Shown: piece after piece, positions 25,270 through 35,668 of the stretch | How positions within the stretch are numbered: the first letter of the stretch is position 1 | How the letters are laid out: each line of letters starts with the position of its first letter | Origin: Sorangium cellulosum | GTDB taxonomy: Bacteria > Myxococcota_A > Polyangia > Polyangiales > Polyangiaceae | Length of the DNA stretch: 64,000 nt | Assembly: GCF_004135735.1 (NCBI RefSeq) | Contig: NZ_CP012670.1 | Location: 310,001-374,000, forward strand | Reading direction: 5' to 3' | Position numbers and translations under genes: made by a program | The notes under the pieces: model-generated | The model's input: the letters and a program-made list of their open reading frames with translations, nothing else | What the model was told of the DNA's origin: nothing | Database searches by the model: none

Positions 25270-26224
25270 CGCGCGAGGGGCGATGCCCCTTCGACGACTC
25301 CACGACCCCGCGCGTGCTGCCCGGGGCGAGCGCCTCGAGCCGCGCCCGCTGCCGGCCGGTCAGCTCCCCGATCGCGCGCACGACGGCGAGGTCCTTACGC
25401 TTCGCCTCGACGATCACCGCCACCTCCCTGCCGCCCGAGGCCTCCTCGATCGCCTCGCAGAAGCGGAGCAGCCCGCGCCCGGTGATGTGCTCGGCGTGCG
25501 CGCCCGCCGGCTTGCCCTCCCACTGCTCGCTGTAATGGAGCTCGGGCACCCGGTCCGCCGGCCAGGTGCCGAGGGCCCCCTCGAGCTCCACCGCGTACGG
25601 CGCGCTGCGCGGGTTCGCCGCCCAGTGCAGGTGATCGAAGACGATGGGCACCTCGCCCCGCGTCGCGTCGAGCAGCTCCGGCACCGTCCAGCCGCGCTCG
25701 TCGTTCTCCAGCGCGAGCCGCGAGCGCGCCGCCGGCGTGAGCCGCGCGATGCCCTCCCGCAGCCGGACCGCGGTGCTGTCGCGATCGCCGTAGACGCCGC
25801 CGCCGTGCAGGGTGATCGAGCCCCGCGCCCCGAGCAGATCCATGACCCAGCCCTGGTCGTTCATGACCGCGAGCGAGTTCAGCACCACCTCCTCGCGCGG
25901 CGAGGAGAGCACCACGAACTGGCTCGGATGATTCGACAGGTGCACACAGCACCGCTCGGCCGCGCGCCGGACGGACCGCAGGTCCGGCACCAGCATGCGC
26001 GCCCCGGGCGCGATGTCGAGCAGCGGAAAGAGATCGCTGGAGATCCGGTAGGAGAGGAGCCCGAGGCCGGCCGAGTGCATGATGGAGCGCCGGACGTACT
26101 CGGCGTTGTACCTGTAGATCGGCGTGAGATCGACGAACCCCTTCAGGAAGCGCCCGAGCTGGGCGGTCTTCATCGAGGGCTCCGGCATCCCGAGCGACAG
26201 GCAGGCATAGCCGAGTCGAATCAT
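25256..26224 (-). CDS. uvsE: UV damage endonuclease (UvsE/UVDE family)
   Basis: UvsE nicks DNA 5' of UV photoproducts and some abasic or distorted sites, starting an alternative excision repair. The 322-residue protein begins 'MIRLGYACLSLGMPEP', the normal family start, so the ATG at 26224 is chosen over 26245. TIM-barrel metal-site motifs are visible: 'CCVHLSNHPSQFVVL' (about 95-110), 'GSITLHGGGVYGDR' (about 140), 'RLALENDERGWTVPELLDAT' (about 172-192) and 'PIVFDHLHWAANPRSAP' (about 196-212), plus 'VIVEAKRKD' near the end. Length fits the family. Divergent from the DHH gene with 57 bases between starts. Confidence 0.95.
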   Translation of the reverse strand: MIRLGYACLSLGMPEPSMKTAQLGRFLKGFVDLTPIYRYNAEYVRRSIMHSAGLGLLSYRISSDLFPLLDIAPGARMLVPDLRSVRRAAERCCVHLSNHPSQFVVLSSPREEVVLNSLAVMNDQGWVMDLLGARGSITLHGGGVYGDRDSTAVRLREGIARLTPAARSRLALENDERGWTVPELLDATRGEVPIVFDHLHWAANPRSAPYAVELEGALGTWPADRVPELHYSEQWEGKPAGAHAEHITGRGLLRFCEAIEEASGGREVAVIVEAKRKDLAVVRAIGELTGRQRARLEALAPGSTRGVVESSKGHRPSRVIAS

Positions 26225-26281
26225 GACGACAGGGTGTGTCGTCATGGGCTCGCCGGCATCGGGGTTGCAGCGATTTATTCC

Positions 26282-27352
26282 ATGTCCATGTTCGCTGCTG
26301 CCGATCAGGATCAGGCCCGCTCGACCGCGCGGGATCTCCTCTGCCGCGCCGGGGGGCGGGGCGCGCGCGTGGCGGTCGTGTACCACGCCGACGCGGACGG
26401 GACGTCGGCCGCCGCGCTCGCCTGCTTCGCCGCGCGCGCCCTCGGCGCCGAGGTGGCCACGGCGACGCCGGACAAGGGGGAGAACGTGCACAGCCCGGCG
26501 TTCGGCGCGCGCGTGGAGGCGACGGGCGCCGCGCTCGCGGTGGTGCTCGACACCGGATCTCGGCCGGGGCGGCCCTTCGCGATGCCCACGCTGATCATCG
26601 ATCATCACCGCGTGGACCCGGCGCAGGCGCCCGAGGTGGAGGCGTTCGTGAGCACGTTCGGGGGCGATCCCATGACCTCGACGAGCGCGCTCACGTACGA
26701 GCTCCTCGCGCCGATCGCGCCCGTCGCGCCGCGCGCCTGGCTCGCGGCGCTGGGGCTGCTCGGCGACCTGGGCGACGCCGCGCGCCGCCACCCGCTCGTC
26801 GCCGCGGCGGCCCGGGAGCACGGGATCGGGGCGCTGCGCGAGGCGGTCGCGCTGGTGAACGCCGCTGGCCGGTCCGAGGCCCACGACGCGGGCGTCGCGC
26901 TCGCGGCGCTGCTCGAGGCCGAGCGCCCCGCGGATCTCGCGCGCGGCGGCGGCGAGGCGGCGGGCCGGCTCCGCGCGCTCCGGCAGGAGGTGGCGGCCGC
27001 GACCCGGCGCGCCATCCGCGTGCCGCCGCGCGTGCACGGGCGCTGGGCGGTCATCCAGCTCGACGAGCCGTACCGGATCCACGGCCCCGTGGCGAGCGCG
27101 TGGACGCGACGGCTCGCCGACCAGATCGTCCTGGTCGCGAACCGGGGCTACGTGCCGGGCCGCGTGCACTTCTCGGTGCGCTCGCACCGGCCGCTCGATC
27201 TGCGGGCGGCGCTGTCCGCGCTCCTGCCCGACGCCGGCCCCGACTTCGCGGCGGGCCACGACCGCGCGACCGGCGGCATCGTCGACGCGGCGGTGTTCGA
27301 CGAGCTGCTTCGGCGCATCCAGGGCGAGGCCGCGCGCGAGGCGGCGGCGTGA
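26282..27352 (+). CDS. DHH family phosphoesterase (RecJ/NrnA-like)
   Basis: A 356-residue member of the DHH superfamily, metal-dependent hydrolases of single-stranded nucleic acids or nucleotides. Motif I is 'VAVVYHADADGTSAAAL' (about 31-47); the DHH-type motif III is 'PTLIIDHHRVDPAQ' (about 102-116); a helical segment follows, then a C-terminal DHHA1-like part ending with Gly/His-rich 'FAAGHDRATGGIVDAAVF'. It lacks the OB domain of full RecJ, so the substrate is not certain. The start at 26282 ('MSMFAAADQDQ') has an alternative at 26288. Shares a short intergenic region with uvsE, consistent with a repair or recycling context. Confidence 0.85.
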   Translation: MSMFAAADQDQARSTARDLLCRAGGRGARVAVVYHADADGTSAAALACFAARALGAEVATATPDKGENVHSPAFGARVEATGAALAVVLDTGSRPGRPFAMPTLIIDHHRVDPAQAPEVEAFVSTFGGDPMTSTSALTYELLAPIAPVAPRAWLAALGLLGDLGDAARRHPLVAAAAREHGIGALREAVALVNAAGRSEAHDAGVALAALLEAERPADLARGGGEAAGRLRALRQEVAAATRRAIRVPPRVHGRWAVIQLDEPYRIHGPVASAWTRRLADQIVLVANRGYVPGRVHFSVRSHRPLDLRAALSALLPDAGPDFAAGHDRATGGIVDAAVFDELLRRIQGEAAREAAA

Positions 27353-27610
27353 GCGGGGCGGCCGGTCCCACGGGGCGCGAGCGTCGCGGCGAGCAGCGGT
27401 GTCAGAGCTCGTTTGTCTCCGCGCGCGGAGCAAGCTTCGCGAGGCGAAGCGCCGCGCTGCCGTGAGATCGGCTCGATGTGTCGGTGTTCGATCCTCTCGG
27501 TCATGACGACACGAGCGCCAGGACCCATGATCCCTCCGGGCTCGACTCGGGCGTGTCTATCTGACGGACTCGTGCTGGGCGTCGGGCAGAGCGGTTGTGC
27601 GGAGGCATCC

Positions 27611-29161
27611 ATGACAGCGAGGGGATCGAGCGGGGGCATCCTTGACGCGGCGCATGAGGCGGGCGGCTTCCGGGGCGCGCACGCCGTCGTCCTCGGGGCG
27701 GGCATGGCCGGGCTCGTCGCGGCGAGGGTCCTGACAGAGCACTTCGAGCGCGTCACGATCGTGGACCGCGATCACCTCCCGGCCTCGCCAGAGCCCCGGA
27801 CGAGCGTACCGCAGGGGCGCCACGTCCACGTCTTGCTCGGCGCCGGCCTCGACGTGCTCAGCGGCATGTTCCCGGGAATCGTGGAGGAGATGACCGAAGA
27901 CGGCGCGCTCCTGCGCGATTTCGGCGAGCAGCTCACCTGGTATCATTCCGGCGTCTGGAAGGTGCAGTTCGCGAGCGGCATCCCGCTCGTCCAGTGTAGC
28001 CGTGCGTTCCTGGAGCATCACGTTCGCCAGCGCGTGCGCGCGCTCCCGAACGTCGAGGTCCTGGACGAGACGACCGCCTCCGGCCTGCGTCTGAGCGCGG
28101 ACGGCGCCCGGGTCACCGGCGTTCACGTCGAGCGCCCGGGGAGCGGACCGGGAGAGCTCCCTGCGGAGCTCGTCGTGGACGCGAGCGGGCGCGGCTCGCG
28201 GGCGCCGCAGTGGCTGGAGGCGTCCGGTCATGCGAGGCCACCCGAGAGCAAGGTCGAGATCGACATCGCCTATGTGTCCAGGATCTACCGACCTCCCGAG
28301 CGCTACCGGCGCAGGCCGCTGTTCCTGATCATCTACCCGCGCCCGCCGGAGCAGAAGCGAGCGGGCTTCCTGTGCAGCGTCGAGGGGGGCCTGTGGTACG
28401 TGTCCCTCAGCGGCTATTTCCGCGAGCATCCGCCGCTCGACGATGCCGGGTATGTCGCGTTCGCGCGCGCCCTGGCGCGGCCCGAGCTCCACGAGCTCAT
28501 CAAGGATGCCGAGCCGCTGACCGTCCCGGCGGTCTATCGATTCCCCGCGGACCGGAGGCGCCATTTCGAGCGCATGCACCGCCACCTGGAGGGCTTCCTC
28601 GTCCTCGGCGACGCCGCCTGCGTCTTCAACCCGATCTTCGGGCAGGGAATGAGCGTGGCGTGCCTCGGCGCGAGCGCGCTCGCACGCTGCCTCCGCGAGC
28701 AGGCAAGGGGAGACGTGCGCGGCCTCGCCCGGTGCTTTCAGCGCGAGCTCGCCTCGGTGACGGATCTGCCGTGGCGGCTGGCCACGACGGAGGATCTGCA
28801 GTTCCCCGAGGCGCAGGGCGAGAGGCCGTTCTGGTTCGGCGCCATGAGGTGGTACAATAGAAAGCTCGAGGAGATGTCGGCGTACGACACGGAGATCTAC
28901 GGCAGGTGGCTGCTCGTCCTGCACCTCATGCGAGGGCTCGGCATCTGCTTTGCGCCCTCGGCGATGCGCGCCGTGCTCGGTCACTCCGTCCGGCATGCGC
29001 TCATGCCCGCGGCCGACCGCGCGCGCGCCGCGAACGAGCCGCTCCACAGGAGCGACCCGGCGACGCGGGCGCGCCTGACACCCTATTTCGCGCGGATCGC
29101 CGGCGCTCAGGCCGGGGCCACGAGGGCCCCGCGGCCGCGCGCGGGCGGGGCCCGCGCATGA
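27611..29161 (+). CDS. FAD-dependent oxidoreductase (geranylgeranyl reductase/hydroxylase-like)
   Basis: A 516-residue flavoprotein. The ATG at 27611 follows GGAGG with a 5-base spacer. The FAD-binding Rossmann start 'AVVLGAGMAGLVAARVLTEH' lies at about 25-45, the ribose-binding acid in 'VTIVDRDHLPA', and the second FAD motif 'FLVLGDAACVFNPIFGQGMS' at about 335-355, as in aromatic hydroxylases and geranylgeranyl reductases. The substrate pocket region is rich in aromatic and Arg residues but not diagnostic. It probably oxidises or reduces a lipid or aromatic metabolite. No biosynthetic neighbours indicate the substrate. Confidence 0.85.
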   Translation: MTARGSSGGILDAAHEAGGFRGAHAVVLGAGMAGLVAARVLTEHFERVTIVDRDHLPASPEPRTSVPQGRHVHVLLGAGLDVLSGMFPGIVEEMTEDGALLRDFGEQLTWYHSGVWKVQFASGIPLVQCSRAFLEHHVRQRVRALPNVEVLDETTASGLRLSADGARVTGVHVERPGSGPGELPAELVVDASGRGSRAPQWLEASGHARPPESKVEIDIAYVSRIYRPPERYRRRPLFLIIYPRPPEQKRAGFLCSVEGGLWYVSLSGYFREHPPLDDAGYVAFARALARPELHELIKDAEPLTVPAVYRFPADRRRHFERMHRHLEGFLVLGDAACVFNPIFGQGMSVACLGASALARCLREQARGDVRGLARCFQRELASVTDLPWRLATTEDLQFPEAQGERPFWFGAMRWYNRKLEEMSAYDTEIYGRWLLVLHLMRGLGICFAPSAMRAVLGHSVRHALMPAADRARAANEPLHRSDPATRARLTPYFARIAGAQAGATRAPRPRAGGARA

Positions 29162-29277
29162 CGCAGCCAGGGGGACCGAGGATTCGACGCCAGCGGATGC
29201 GTGGACGCTTCTTCCCCGAGCTGGCGTAGTCCAACCAACCTTTCTGGCGAGTTACTCGCGGAGCACCCACCCTCTGC

Positions 29278-30126
29278 TCAGCGCCCCAGGCGCTTGCGGA
29301 CGGCGCTGCGTACCGGCTCGGGGAGCGTCGCGAGGTAGTCGTCGGGCAGGGCCTGAAGCACCGCATCGGGCAGCGCCGCCACGATCTGCTCGGGCGCGAG
29401 CCCTGCGAGGCGCTGCTCGGGCGCGAGCCCTGCGAGGCGCTGCTCGGGCGCGAGCCCTGCGAGGCGCTGCTCGGGCGTCAACGAGTTCAGCAGCTTCTGG
29501 ATCACCTCGTCGTAATCCTCCATCTCCTGCAACTCCATCCCCACCTCCTGCGAGCCGACCAGCCGCGCCCAGAACTGCCGCCCCTCCGAGGTCCGCTGAG
29601 GCTGGTGAGCGAAGGCCCGGAGGTGGTCGTCGTCCTCTTGTTCACACACGACATCGATCTCTACCACGTAAAGCGAGAACAGCCCGCCGCGCAGCCGCCA
29701 GTAACCTCCGCCCAGATTCTTCCATCGAAGGCCCATCTCGTCCACGTCCGCGAGCAACGCCGGCGTCCTGGCGGGCACGATCAGCACCGCCCGCAGATCG
29801 GAGCGCCGCGGGGGACGGTTCTTCTCGTCGATGCGGCAGAGGTGCACGTAGCTCCAGAGCCGGTCGAGGTCGTCGGTGCGGTAGGGGCGGCCGATGCTCT
29901 TCAGCTCGACCACCGTGACGAGCGACAACCGTTGCCAGAGCCGCCGCAGCGTCGTGCGCGGCGAGACGCTCGGCTCCTTCGCGCGGGTCCTGCGGAGCAC
30001 CATGAAATCCATCCGCAGCGGCTCGTCCGAGAGGGAGACCTCGTCATGGATCTCGAAATCGGGAGAGCCGTGTCGGCGGAGGTGAATCCCGAACAGGAAG
30101 TGCCATGCCGTGCGCCGTTTCGACAC
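29278..30126 (-). CDS. Sorangium-type hypothetical with PEQRLAGLA repeats
   Basis: A 282-residue protein of a family expanded in Sorangiineae, recognisable by 'KRRTAWHFLFGIHLRRHGSP', 'EVSLSDEPLRMDFMVLRR', 'TVVELKSIGRPYRTDDLDRL' and 'AVLIVPARTPALLADVDEMG'. The alternation of acidic and ELKS-type strands is compatible with a PD-(D/E)xK-like nuclease fold, but that is inference. The tail has three PEQRLAGLA repeats encoded by a 27-bp repeat (about 29385-29475). No ATG precedes the conserved part; a GTG at 30126 ('VSKRRTAWHF') is the best start, though translation could begin further upstream. Cytoplasmic; role unknown. Confidence 0.7.
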   Translation of the reverse strand: MSKRRTAWHFLFGIHLRRHGSPDFEIHDEVSLSDEPLRMDFMVLRRTRAKEPSVSPRTTLRRLWQRLSLVTVVELKSIGRPYRTDDLDRLWSYVHLCRIDEKNRPPRRSDLRAVLIVPARTPALLADVDEMGLRWKNLGGGYWRLRGGLFSLYVVEIDVVCEQEDDDHLRAFAHQPQRTSEGRQFWARLVGSQEVGMELQEMEDYDEVIQKLLNSLTPEQRLAGLAPEQRLAGLAPEQRLAGLAPEQIVAALPDAVLQALPDDYLATLPEPVRSAVRKRLGR

Positions 30127-30479
30127 GCCCGTTGTGTGTGTCGGAGATGCGGGTCGCGCAAGCGGAATGATGGGCTGTTCGCTCGGGAAAATGGTGAGCG
30201 TATCCGTGGGAATTCGCTCTTTTTGAGGCTGGAGCCGGCTCCTCTGCGTAACGTGGGTGAGAGATGCGGATAGCGGCGTTGATCTATGCCGTTTTTTTTG
30301 AAATGAGAGCTGGCCTCTCCGCGCAACGCGAGCGCGCGTCGTTGGCGCGATGGCTGGCGTGAAGTGATCCTGTCGAGATGGGATCCGAGGACTCCGCGCA
30401 AGATGGCGTGAGCCCTCTGCTCGCACGCCCACCGGAGCAGGCGAGCCGCGCGGATGAGCCCGCGTGGCGCCGGCGTCGC
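30127..30479. other. 353-bp region with no supported gene
   Basis: Between the end of the cobalamin operon (cobQ stop at 30480) and the start of the PEQRLAGLA-repeat protein. The frame of the latter stays open some way upstream without a start. There is a T8 run at 30292-30299 on the plus strand; on the minus strand it reads as A's and would not act as a terminator for cobQ. Confidence 0.5.
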
Positions 30480-32018
30480 TCAGGCCCGCCGGTCCAGCCC
30501 CACGATGCGGTCGAGCAGCGCGCGGTCGAGGCTCGCCTCCACGGCCGTGGCGAGCCGGTCGTACTCCTCGTGCCGGCTCGGGATCGCCGGCCCGTCCGCG
30601 GGCGCAGGGAGCCCTCTCCGCTCGCGCAGGGCCGCGAGCAGCGCGCGCCGGAGGCCGTCGTTCTCGAAGATCCCGTGGATCATCGTGCCCACCACCGCGC
30701 CGTCCGCCGATACGGCCCCGTCGAGCGCCGCCTCCGCCCTGCCGCTCCGCGTCCGGATCTCGAACGCCGCGGCCGCGCTGCCCGTGCGCTCCACCCGGCC
30801 CATGTGGATCTCGTAGCCGGCGAGCTCCTCCTCGGCCGCGCCCGCCGCGCCCAGGAACGAGCCGCCCGCGATCCGCGCCCGGACCTGCGCTGTCGTCTTC
30901 GCCCGCTCGAACCGCGTCCACACGTCGAGGAGCCCCAGCCCCCGCGCCTCCCGCTCGGCCGACTCCACCCCTTCCGGGTCCTCGATCGCCCCGCCCAGCA
31001 TCTGACAGCCGCCGCAGATCCCGAGCGTCCACCCGCCCTGCCGCGCGCGCGCCGCGACCGCCTCCGCGAGGCCGGTCGCGCGCAGCCACGCGAGATCGGC
31101 CATCGTGCTCTTCGTCCCCGGGAGCACGACCAGGTCCGCGCCGCCGACCTCGTCCGGCCGCTCGATGAACCGCACCACCACGTCCCGCTCGTGCTCCAGC
31201 GGCTCGACGTCATCGTAGTTCGAGATCCGCGGCAGCCGGATCACCGCGATATCCACCTGCCCAGGCCCCGCCGGGCCCCGCCGCCGCCGGCTCTCCAGGG
31301 CCACCGAGTCCTCGTCCGCGATGCGGAGCTGCTTCAGATAAGGCACCACGCCGAGCACCGGCACCCCCGTCCGCTCGGTGAGCATCCCGAGCCCCGGCTC
31401 CAGGAGCCGCAGATCCCCGCGGAACTTGTTGATCACGAACGCGGCCACGCGCGCGCGCTCGTCCGGCTCGAGCAGCGCCATCGTCCCGACCAGCGCCGCG
31501 AACACGCCGCCGCGATCGATGTCGCCGGCGAGCAGCACCGGCGCGTCGGCGACCCGCGCGACGTGCATGTTCACGATGTCGCGGTCCTTCAGGTTGATCT
31601 CCGCGGGGCTGCCCGCCCCCTCGATCACCACGACGTCGTGCGCCTCGCGCAGCCGGTCCAGCGAGCGGGCGATGATGTCCTTGAGCTCCCCCCGGAATGC
31701 GAAGTAGTCGCGCGCGTGGAGGCTCCCGATCGGCTTGCCGAGGACGACCACCTGCGAGCGCGAGTCGCCCTCCGGCTTGAGCAGGATCGGGTTCATGTCG
31801 ACCGTCGGCGCGACCCGCGCCGCCTCGGCCTGCACCGCCTGCGCCCGGCCGATCTCGCCGCCGTCCAGCGTCGCGAACGAGTTCAGCGCCATGTTCTGCG
31901 ACTTGAACGGCGCGACCCGGAGGCCCCGCCGCTGGAACATCCGGCAGAGCGCCGCGCAGAGCAGGCTCTTGCCGACCGAGGACGCGGTGCCCTGCACCAT
32001 CACCGTGAGCGCTGTCAT
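30480..32018 (-). CDS. cobQ: Cobyric acid synthase
   Basis: CobQ/CbiP amidates the b, d, e and g side chains of adenosylcobyrinic acid a,c-diamide using glutamine and ATP. The 512-residue protein has an N-terminal dethiobiotin-synthetase-like domain with P-loop '[19 protein letters not shown]' and '[13 protein letters not shown]' (about 10-50), and a C-terminal glutaminase domain with '[12 protein letters not shown]' (nucleophile Cys near 335) and '[11 protein letters not shown]' (His). Length is normal. The ATG at 32018 overlaps the cbiB stop as ATGA. Last gene of the cobalamin operon. Confidence 0.95.
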   Translation of the reverse strand: MTALTVMVQGTASSVGKSLLCAALCRMFQRRGLRVAPFKSQNMALNSFATLDGGEIGRAQAVQAEAARVAPTVDMNPILLKPEGDSRSQVVVLGKPIGSLHARDYFAFRGELKDIIARSLDRLREAHDVVVIEGAGSPAEINLKDRDIVNMHVARVADAPVLLAGDIDRGGVFAALVGTMALLEPDERARVAAFVINKFRGDLRLLEPGLGMLTERTGVPVLGVVPYLKQLRIADEDSVALESRRRRGPAGPGQVDIAVIRLPRISNYDDVEPLEHERDVVVRFIERPDEVGGADLVVLPGTKSTMADLAWLRATGLAEAVAARARQGGWTLGICGGCQMLGGAIEDPEGVESAEREARGLGLLDVWTRFERAKTTAQVRARIAGGSFLGAAGAAEEELAGYEIHMGRVERTGSAAAAFEIRTRSGRAEAALDGAVSADGAVVGTMIHGIFENDGLRRALLAALRERRGLPAPADGPAIPSRHEEYDRLATAVEASLDRALLDRIVGLDRRA

Positions 32019-32971
32019 CGTGAAAGCTCCTCCCAGAAGGCGGCCGCGCCGCCGTGGCCCCCAGCGCCCGCCGCGACCGCCGCGAGCGCGGTGAACAGCA
32101 GCGCCGCGAGCACCACGATCCGGCACGCCTCGTCGATGAGCTCCCGCCGGAGCGGCTCGACCGGATCGCCGAGGCGATAGTGCCCGCGCTTCTCGAGCTC
32201 GACCCGGAGCAGCCCGGCCATGGCCGCCATCGGCCGGCCGGCGTTCGGGCTCTCGGTGAGGCCGCCGTCGCGCCGCAGCACCGCGAGGCCGCGGCGCGCG
32301 TCCGCGCCGCGGAGCCAGCCGGCGGCGAGCAGGAGGAGCGCGGTGAGCCGCGCGGGCACGAAGTTCAGCGCGTCGTCGAGCCGCGCCGACGCCTTGCCGA
32401 GGTGCTCGTAGCGGCCGTGATAGCCCACCATGGCGTCGAGCGTGTTCACGGCGCGGTAGAAGAGCGCGCCGGGCAGGCCGAACAGGGCGAAGTAGAAGAG
32501 CGGCGCGACGAAGCTGTCCGACGCGTTCTCCGCGACCGACTCGATCGACGCGGCGACGAGCGCGGGCTCGTCGAGCTCGGACGGGTCGCGGCTGCAGAGG
32601 CTCCGCAGGGCGCCGCGGGCCGCCGGGACGTCGCCGGTCGCGAGGGCGTCGCGCACGCCGAGCGCCGCGTCGCGGAGCGCGCGCAGGGCGAACGTCGGCT
32701 TGAGGAGCAGCCCCAAGAGAAGGGGCGAGAGGACCGGGTGCGGGGCGATCAGCGCGGCGATCCCGGCGCCCAGCGCCGCGAACAGGCACGGGACGGCGAG
32801 GGCCATCAGCGCGCCGAAGAGCAGCTCCGCCACGCGGCCGCCCGCCGGGGCGCGGCGCTTCAGCGCGTTGATCGCGTTGCCCATCCACACGACCGGATGG
32901 ACGGCGGCCGGGGGCTCGCCGCAGGCGAGGTCGAGCGCGACCGCCACGAGCAGCGCGGCCGCGGCCGTCAT
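32015..32971 (-). CDS. cbiB: Adenosylcobinamide-phosphate synthase
   Basis: CbiB/CobD joins aminopropanol or its phosphate to adenosylcobyric acid. The 318-residue integral membrane protein has the family start '[20 protein letters not shown]' (about 13-32), several hydrophobic helices ('[20 protein letters not shown]'), '[20 protein letters not shown]' (about 144-163) and '[15 protein letters not shown]' (about 240). Overlaps with cobU upstream and cobQ downstream are 4 bases each, indicating tight translational coupling. Confidence 0.95.
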   Translation of the reverse strand: MTAAAALLVAVALDLACGEPPAAVHPVVWMGNAINALKRRAPAGGRVAELLFGALMALAVPCLFAALGAGIAALIAPHPVLSPLLLGLLLKPTFALRALRDAALGVRDALATGDVPAARGALRSLCSRDPSELDEPALVAASIESVAENASDSFVAPLFYFALFGLPGALFYRAVNTLDAMVGYHGRYEHLGKASARLDDALNFVPARLTALLLLAAGWLRGADARRGLAVLRRDGGLTESPNAGRPMAAMAGLLRVELEKRGHYRLGDPVEPLRRELIDEACRIVVLAALLFTALAAVAAGAGGHGGAAAFWEELSR

Positions 32972-33543
32972 CGCCCGTCCTCGCCCACGACCGCGACCGG
33001 GCCGGGGCGCAGGCGCAGGATCGCGCCCATCACGGCCACGTAGAGCTCGCCCGCCGAGCGGCCGAGCCGCTGGTGCGCGCGCCCGGCGACGTCGCGGAAC
33101 ACCCGGCCGAGCCGGCTCTCGGGGACCACGCCCATGCCCACCTCGTTCGAGACGAGGACGACGTGGGGCGAAGCCGCCTCGACGGCGGCGGCGAGCGCCT
33201 CGATGCGCTCCTGGATGCGGCCCTCCGGCTCGTCGCGGAGCAGGAGGTTCGACAGCCAGAGCGTGAGGCAGTCGATCACGACGACGTCGACGGCGCCCGA
33301 GAGCGCGGCGACGCGCTCTGGCAGCGCGATCGGCTCCTCGAGCGTCGCGAACGCGTCGCCGCGCTCGCGGACGTGGGCGTCGATGCGCGCCCGCATCTCG
33401 TCGTCGAACGGCTCGGCGGTCGCGATGAAGGCGCGGCGCTCGCCGAGCGAGCGCGCGAGCGAGAGCGCGAAGGCGCTCTTGCCGGAGCGCACGCCGCCGC
33501 CGATGAGGGCGACCCGCCGGGGCGCCGCGCCGTGGCCGCTCAT
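32968..33543 (-). CDS. cobU: Adenosylcobinamide kinase/guanylyltransferase
   Basis: CobU/CobP phosphorylates adenosylcobinamide and transfers GMP to it during nucleotide-loop assembly. The 191-residue protein has P-loop '[18 protein letters not shown]' (about 13-30), '[19 protein letters not shown]', '[14 protein letters not shown]' (about 89-102) and '[19 protein letters not shown]' (about 125-145). The ATG at 33543 overlaps the upstream cbiA stop. The bifunctional enzyme is present, but the next enzyme, CobS, is not in the window. Confidence 0.95.
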   Translation of the reverse strand: MSGHGAAPRRVALIGGGVRSGKSAFALSLARSLGERRAFIATAEPFDDEMRARIDAHVRERGDAFATLEEPIALPERVAALSGAVDVVVIDCLTLWLSNLLLRDEPEGRIQERIEALAAAVEAASPHVVLVSNEVGMGVVPESRLGRVFRDVAGRAHQRLGRSAGELYVAVMGAILRLRPGPVAVVGEDGR

Positions 33544-35060
33544 CGCGCCCGCTCCTCCCGGTGCGCGGCGGCGCTCGCCACGAGCCCCTCGGGTACGAGC
33601 GGGTTCGAGGCCCAGTGCGCGTGCACGTACGAGGCGAGGACGTTGCGCGTCGCGTACCCCTCGCGCGCGACCTGACCGCCCCGCCGGCGCCGGATCGAGT
33701 AGGCGTGCTCGATCGGCAAGGGCGCGGCCGCGGAGGCCGGGGCAGGGGGCGCGGAGGCCGGGGCGGGCGGCAGCGGCGGCGGCGCGGAGGCGGGCGCGGC
33801 GCGGAGCTCGGAGTAGCGGAACTGGTGGCCGCGGAAGCGGAGCCCCGCCGCGCCCAGGATCGTGCGCGCCTGCGTCTCGACCTCGACGTAGCCGAGCGCC
33901 TGCAGCTTCTCGCACATGACCGCCTCCGCCGGCACGAGCCCCACCATCGGATGCGCGCGCCCCTCCAGGGTGCGGATCGCCTCGGTCAGGTACATGAGCC
34001 CGCCGCACTCGGCGTAGATCGGCCCGCCGCGATCCGCGAACGCGCGGATCTCGGCGCGCAGGGCGGCGTTCCCGGCCAGGCCCTCGGCGTGCGCCTCGGG
34101 GTAGCCCCCGCCGAGGTAGAGCCCGTCGACGTCGGGCAGGCGCGCGTCGCGGAGCGGCGAGAACCGCACGATCTCGGCCCCCGCGGCCTCGAGGCGGCGC
34201 AGGTTGTCCGCGTAGTAGAAGTGGAAGGCCTCGTCGAACGCGATCCCGAGGCGCGCGCGCGGCCGCGCCCCGGCGCACGCCCCGCCCGCCGGCGCTCCCG
34301 CTGCCGCAGCTTCCGCCGCTCCCGTGGCGACCGCGGCCACGGTCGCTGTCTCCGGCAGCTCCTTTGCCCCGCGCGCGATCTCGAGCAGCGCGTCGAGCGC
34401 GATCCACGCCTCGGCCTGCGCGCCCCAGTGCTCGAAGCGCCCCTCCGGGAGCGCGGCCTCGTCGGCCGTGCGCAGGCCGAGGTGGCGCTCGGGGAAGCTG
34501 TGCGCCTCGTCGCGCGGCAGGCCGCCGAGCACCGGCGGCGAACGCTGCGCCTGCCGCAGCAGATCGAGGTGGCCGCGGCTGCCGACCTGGTTGCACACGA
34601 CCGCGGCGACCGAGAGCCCCGGGTCGAACCGCGCGAAGCCCTGCACCAGCGCCGCGAGGCTGCGGGCCATGCCGGACGCGTCGACCACGAGCACGACCGG
34701 CGCGCCGAGCCATTTCGCGATCTCCGCCGTGGAGCCCTCCTCGCCGGTCGGGCTCGCGCCGTCGAACAGCCCCATCACACCCTCGATGAGCGCCACGTCG
34801 GCGCCCGCCGCCTCCGCCGCGAACGTCGACAGGACCGCTTCCTGGCCCATCATCCAGCCGTCGAGGTTGTGCGACGTCGCGGCGATCGCGCGCGCGTGGT
34901 ACGTCGGATCCAGGTAGTCGGGGCCGCACTTGAAGAGGGCGACCCGCAGGCCGCGGGCGCGGAGCGCGCGCGCGATCGCCACCGTGGCGGTCGTCTTCCC
35001 CACGCCGCTCGCGGTGCCGGCGACGACCAGCCGGGGGATGGACCGGGGCGTCGGGGACAT
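33540..35060 (-). CDS. cbiA: Cobyrinic acid a,c-diamide synthase
   Basis: CbiA/CobB amidates side chains a and c of (hydrogeno)cobyrinic acid with glutamine and ATP. The 506-residue protein has P-loop '[19 protein letters not shown]' (about 12-30), '[14 protein letters not shown]' (about 43-56), '[13 protein letters not shown]' and the glutaminase part with '[18 protein letters not shown]' and '[15 protein letters not shown]' (nucleophile Cys near 345). Two Ala/Pro-rich inserts (about 250-275 and 420-445) look like low-complexity expansions. The ATG at 35060 shares one base with the cobO stop (TGATG). Confidence 0.95.
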   Translation of the reverse strand: MSPTPRSIPRLVVAGTASGVGKTTATVAIARALRARGLRVALFKCGPDYLDPTYHARAIAATSHNLDGWMMGQEAVLSTFAAEAAGADVALIEGVMGLFDGASPTGEEGSTAEIAKWLGAPVVLVVDASGMARSLAALVQGFARFDPGLSVAAVVCNQVGSRGHLDLLRQAQRSPPVLGGLPRDEAHSFPERHLGLRTADEAALPEGRFEHWGAQAEAWIALDALLEIARGAKELPETATVAAVATGAAEAAAAGAPAGGACAGARPRARLGIAFDEAFHFYYADNLRRLEAAGAEIVRFSPLRDARLPDVDGLYLGGGYPEAHAEGLAGNAALRAEIRAFADRGGPIYAECGGLMYLTEAIRTLEGRAHPMVGLVPAEAVMCEKLQALGYVEVETQARTILGAAGLRFRGHQFRYSELRAAPASAPPPLPPAPASAPPAPASAAAPLPIEHAYSIRRRRGGQVAREGYATRNVLASYVHAHWASNPLVPEGLVASAAAHREERAR

Positions 35061-35668
35061 CAGAAATCGACTCCGATCTGGGCCTTTTGCCCCTGGTCGA
35101 ACGGGTGCTTCACCGACCGCATCTCCGTCACGAGGTCGGCCAGCGCGACGAGCTCGTCCGGCGCGTTCCGGCCGGTGATCACGACGTGCACGTGCGCCGG
35201 CCGCGCGCGCAGCGCCGCGAGCAGCTCGTCCTGGGGGATGAAGCCGTAATTGAGCGCATACGTGATCTCGTCGAGCACGACGATGTCCTGCTCGCCGCTC
35301 CCGATGAGCGCCATGGCCTCCTGGAAGGCCGCGCGCGCCGCCGCCTTGTCGCGCGACAGGTCGTCGCTCTCCCAGGTGAAGCCGCGCCCCATGACGAGGA
35401 AGGTGAGGCCGGGGATCGTCTCGGCGAACAGCCGCTCTCCCGTCTTCCACTTCCCCTTGATGAACTGCACCACGGCGACGCGCATGCCGCGGCCGAGCGC
35501 GCGGAACACCATCCCGAGCGCGGCCGTGGTCTTGCCCTTGCCGTGGCCGGTATAGACGATGACGAGCCCTCGCCTCGACGGCGCGCCCGAGGCGCCCTGC
35601 GCGCCCGAGGCGCCCTGCGCGCCCGAGGCGCCCTGCGTGCCCGCCCCCGAGCCTTCTTCCGCGCTCAC
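35060..35668 (-). CDS. cobO: Cob(I)yrinic acid a,c-diamide adenosyltransferase
   Basis: CobO/BtuR transfers adenosyl from ATP to the reduced corrin cobalt. The 202-residue protein has the P-loop 'IVYTGHGKGKTTAALGM' (about 37-53), 'VVQFIKGKWKTGE' and 'VVLDEITYALNYGFIP' (about 128-144), all family hallmarks. The N-terminus carries a GASGAQ-type expansion (residues about 8-30) from an 18-bp DNA repeat at 35580-35640. Overlaps cobM by 4 bases at its start. CobO needs cob(I), so a corrin reductase must exist; the FNR-like protein at 42856 is one candidate. Confidence 0.95.
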   Translation of the reverse strand: MSAEEGSGAGTQGASGAQGASGAQGASGAPSRRGLVIVYTGHGKGKTTAALGMVFRALGRGMRVAVVQFIKGKWKTGERLFAETIPGLTFLVMGRGFTWESDDLSRDKAAARAAFQEAMALIGSGEQDIVVLDEITYALNYGFIPQDELLAALRARPAHVHVVITGRNAPDELVALADLVTEMRSVKHPFDQGQKAQIGVDF